A stretch of 7,660 bases of DNA from positions 1-7,660 of the forward strand of contig CAUZIY010000146.1 in the NCBI GenBank assembly GCA_963579995.1, given 5' to 3'. The stretch's first letter is position 1, and every line of letters starts with the position of its first letter. Below, in pieces: positions 6,496-7,660 of the stretch. The notes beneath the pieces were generated by a model that was not told the DNA's origin, searched no databases, and saw nothing but the letters and a program-made list of their open reading frames with translations. Source of the DNA: UBA6626 sp963579995 (lineage in GTDB: Bacteria; Planctomycetota; Phycisphaerae; Phycisphaerales; Phycisphaeraceae). The position numbers and the translations under genes are program-made.

Positions 6496-6618
6496 CAATA
6501 AGCAGATGGCCAAACAGGTATCCACTTTGCATCAATAGACGCGGGGTTTTTGATTTGTTGATGTCATCCGCATTGGTGCCGGGCAATATTGCTCGTCAGT
6601 TGTGCGGACGGGCGTGTC

Positions 6619-7660
6619 TCAGGCCATCACGATATGGTCATGGGTGCCAGTCACATCACGCATGACACCCCGCGTATCGATAATGAGTTGAGAGTTATCT
6701 GTAATCATCTGCCAGTCGTAGGCTGAATGATGGGTGGCAATTACTACGCAGTCAAATTTATTTAGCGCAGCAGGCGAAAGTTCAATACTGGTCATCTGCA
6801 GGTTGTAGTGGCGCATGCGATGGGTGGCCGGTACGTGCGGGTCGTGATACGAAACGTTGGCATCCAGGGCCGACAGTTTTTTGATGAGCTCAAAACTGGG
6901 GCTTTCACGGATATCATCGACGTCTGGTTTGTATGCCAGTCCCAGGACAAGCACCTCCGCGCCGCAGATTGGTTTGCCGCGTTGGTTGAGTGCAAGGACG
7001 GCACGGTCAACCACGTATTGCGGCATGGAACGATTTACTTCCCCGGCCAGTTCGATGAACCGTGTGGGCATTCCGACTTCCCTTGCTTTCCACGTAAGGT
7101 AATAGGGGTCGATCGGGATGCAGTGTCCACCTAGCCCTGGCCCGGGATAGAATGGGCTGAATCCAAAGGGCTTAGTTGCTGCGGCATCTACCACCTCGTA
7201 CGTGTCGATACCGAGCCGGGTCAAAACAACTTTCATCTCGTTGACCATTGCAATGTTGACGGCGCGGTAGATGTTTTCCAATAGCTTGGCACTCTCTGCA
7301 ACTTCAGCACTTGATGTTTCGATGACCTGGTCAATTGCACAGCGATAAAGCTGGGCCGCAAGCCGGCCGCTTTCAGGATCAATACCGCCCACCAATTTGG
7401 GAATCTGTCTCGTGCTGCAATCTTTTCGGCCCGGGTCTTCACGCTCCGGAGAATAGGCAAGGTAAAAGTCCTTGCCGCAGATCAAGGATCGAGCTTCAAG
7501 CGGTGGTAGCATGATTTGGCGGGTAGAGCCCGGATAGGTGGTAGATTCGAGGACAATCAGCTGGTTAGCCCGCAGGGTTCTTGCGATGTCTTTGGCGGCC
7601 TGTTGCATGAAACTTAGATCAGGTTGAAGGTGTGTGTCCAGGGGGGTTGGCACACAGACA
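6619..7660 (-). CDS. WbpA-type nucleotide-sugar dehydrogenase (UDP-GlcNAc 6-dehydrogenase), N-terminus beyond window
   Basis: The visible part has 346 codons; the frame stays open to the window edge (VCVPTPL), so about 80-90 N-terminal residues with the NAD-binding GxGxxG are missing. Numbering from the GTG valine at 7653: ESTTYPGST 36-44; SPEREDPG 68-75, the WbpA-like form; LLENIYRAVNIAMVNEM 124-140; GPGLGGHCIPIDPYYL 171-186 with catalytic Cys178; GLAYKPDVDDIRESP 238-252. In this family, C6 of a UDP-sugar is oxidised in two NAD-dependent steps to the uronic acid, through a thiohemiacetal on that cysteine. The 'VCVPTPLxxxxxPDLS' and 'SPEREDPG' forms favour WbpA (UDP-GlcNAc to UDP-GlcNAcA) over UDP-glucose dehydrogenase, though UDP-ManNAc or UDP-GalNAc cannot be excluded. 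It acts in the cytoplasm, supplying precursors for O-antigen or exopolysaccharide. Confidence 0.93.
   Translation of the reverse strand, partial: VCVPTPLDTHLQPDLSFMQQAAKDIARTLRANQLIVLESTTYPGSTRQIMLPPLEARSLICGKDFYLAYSPEREDPGRKDCSTRQIPKLVGGIDPESGRLAAQLYRCAIDQVIETSSAEVAESAKLLENIYRAVNIAMVNEMKVVLTRLGIDTYEVVDAAATKPFGFSPFYPGPGLGGHCIPIDPYYLTWKAREVGMPTRFIELAGEVNRSMPQYVVDRAVLALNQRGKPICGAEVLVLGLAYKPDVDDIRESPSFELIKKLSALDANVSYHDPHVPATHRMRHYNLQMTSIELSPAALNKFDCVVIATHHSAYDWQMITDNSQLIIDTRGVMRDVTGTHDHIVMA

Noticed and set aside
6535..6555. GGGGTTTTT run as an intrinsic terminator for the acyltransferase
   Set aside because: There is a T-run, but no adequate stem directly before it on the plus strand.

Overview
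The window most resembles a marine member of the Planctomycetota, or a bacterium with the same secretome style. The main clue is a 1308-residue protein with the N-terminal LEPR-XLL motif (LEPRLLLSA), followed by PPC-like beta-sandwiches, FG-GAP repeats and a beta-rich tail. Such architectures are frequent in Planctomycetota but also occur in other marine bacteria, so the assignment is tentative. Base composition looks near 50-55% GC by eye. I see no rRNA, tRNA, CRISPR array, insertion sequence or phage gene.

Layout: five genes in strictly alternating orientation (-, +, -, +, -), so no operon lies within the window. (1) 64-426 (-): a small RRM RNA-binding protein with a glycine-rich tail, with a strong Shine-Dalgarno and a clean intrinsic terminator at 6-38. 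(2) 662-1078 (+): a small four-repeat ankyrin protein, divergent from the first across a roughly 200-bp spacer. (3) 1175-5101 (-): the giant surface or secreted protein, with two PPC-like domains, seven regular FG-GAP repeats predicted to form a complete seven-bladed propeller, a third PPC-like domain, and about 490 residues of unclassified beta-rich sequence. (4) 5882-6475 (+): a hexapeptide-repeat acyltransferase of the WcaF-like 'colanic acid biosynthesis acetyltransferase' family. (5) 6619-7660 (-, N-terminus beyond the window): a WbpA-type nucleotide-sugar dehydrogenase, probably UDP-GlcNAc 6-dehydrogenase.

The right end (genes 4 and 5) is probably the edge of an exopolysaccharide or O-antigen locus: one enzyme makes a uronic-acid nucleotide sugar and the other would acetylate a sugar or intermediate. 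The giant protein next to it is probably cell-surface or extracellular, and a link to the polysaccharide is only inferred from adjacency. The left end holds two small cytoplasmic proteins with no evident tie to the rest.

The largest gene-free stretch is 5102-5881 (780 bp), between two divergent genes. It contains no convincing ORF but has a run of adjacent short inverted repeats at 5326-5498 and a nested inverted repeat at 5781-5828. Nothing here proves a new system. The best leads are the unclassified tail and overall architecture of the giant protein, and the possibility of a structured RNA in the 5.1-5.9 kb spacer.
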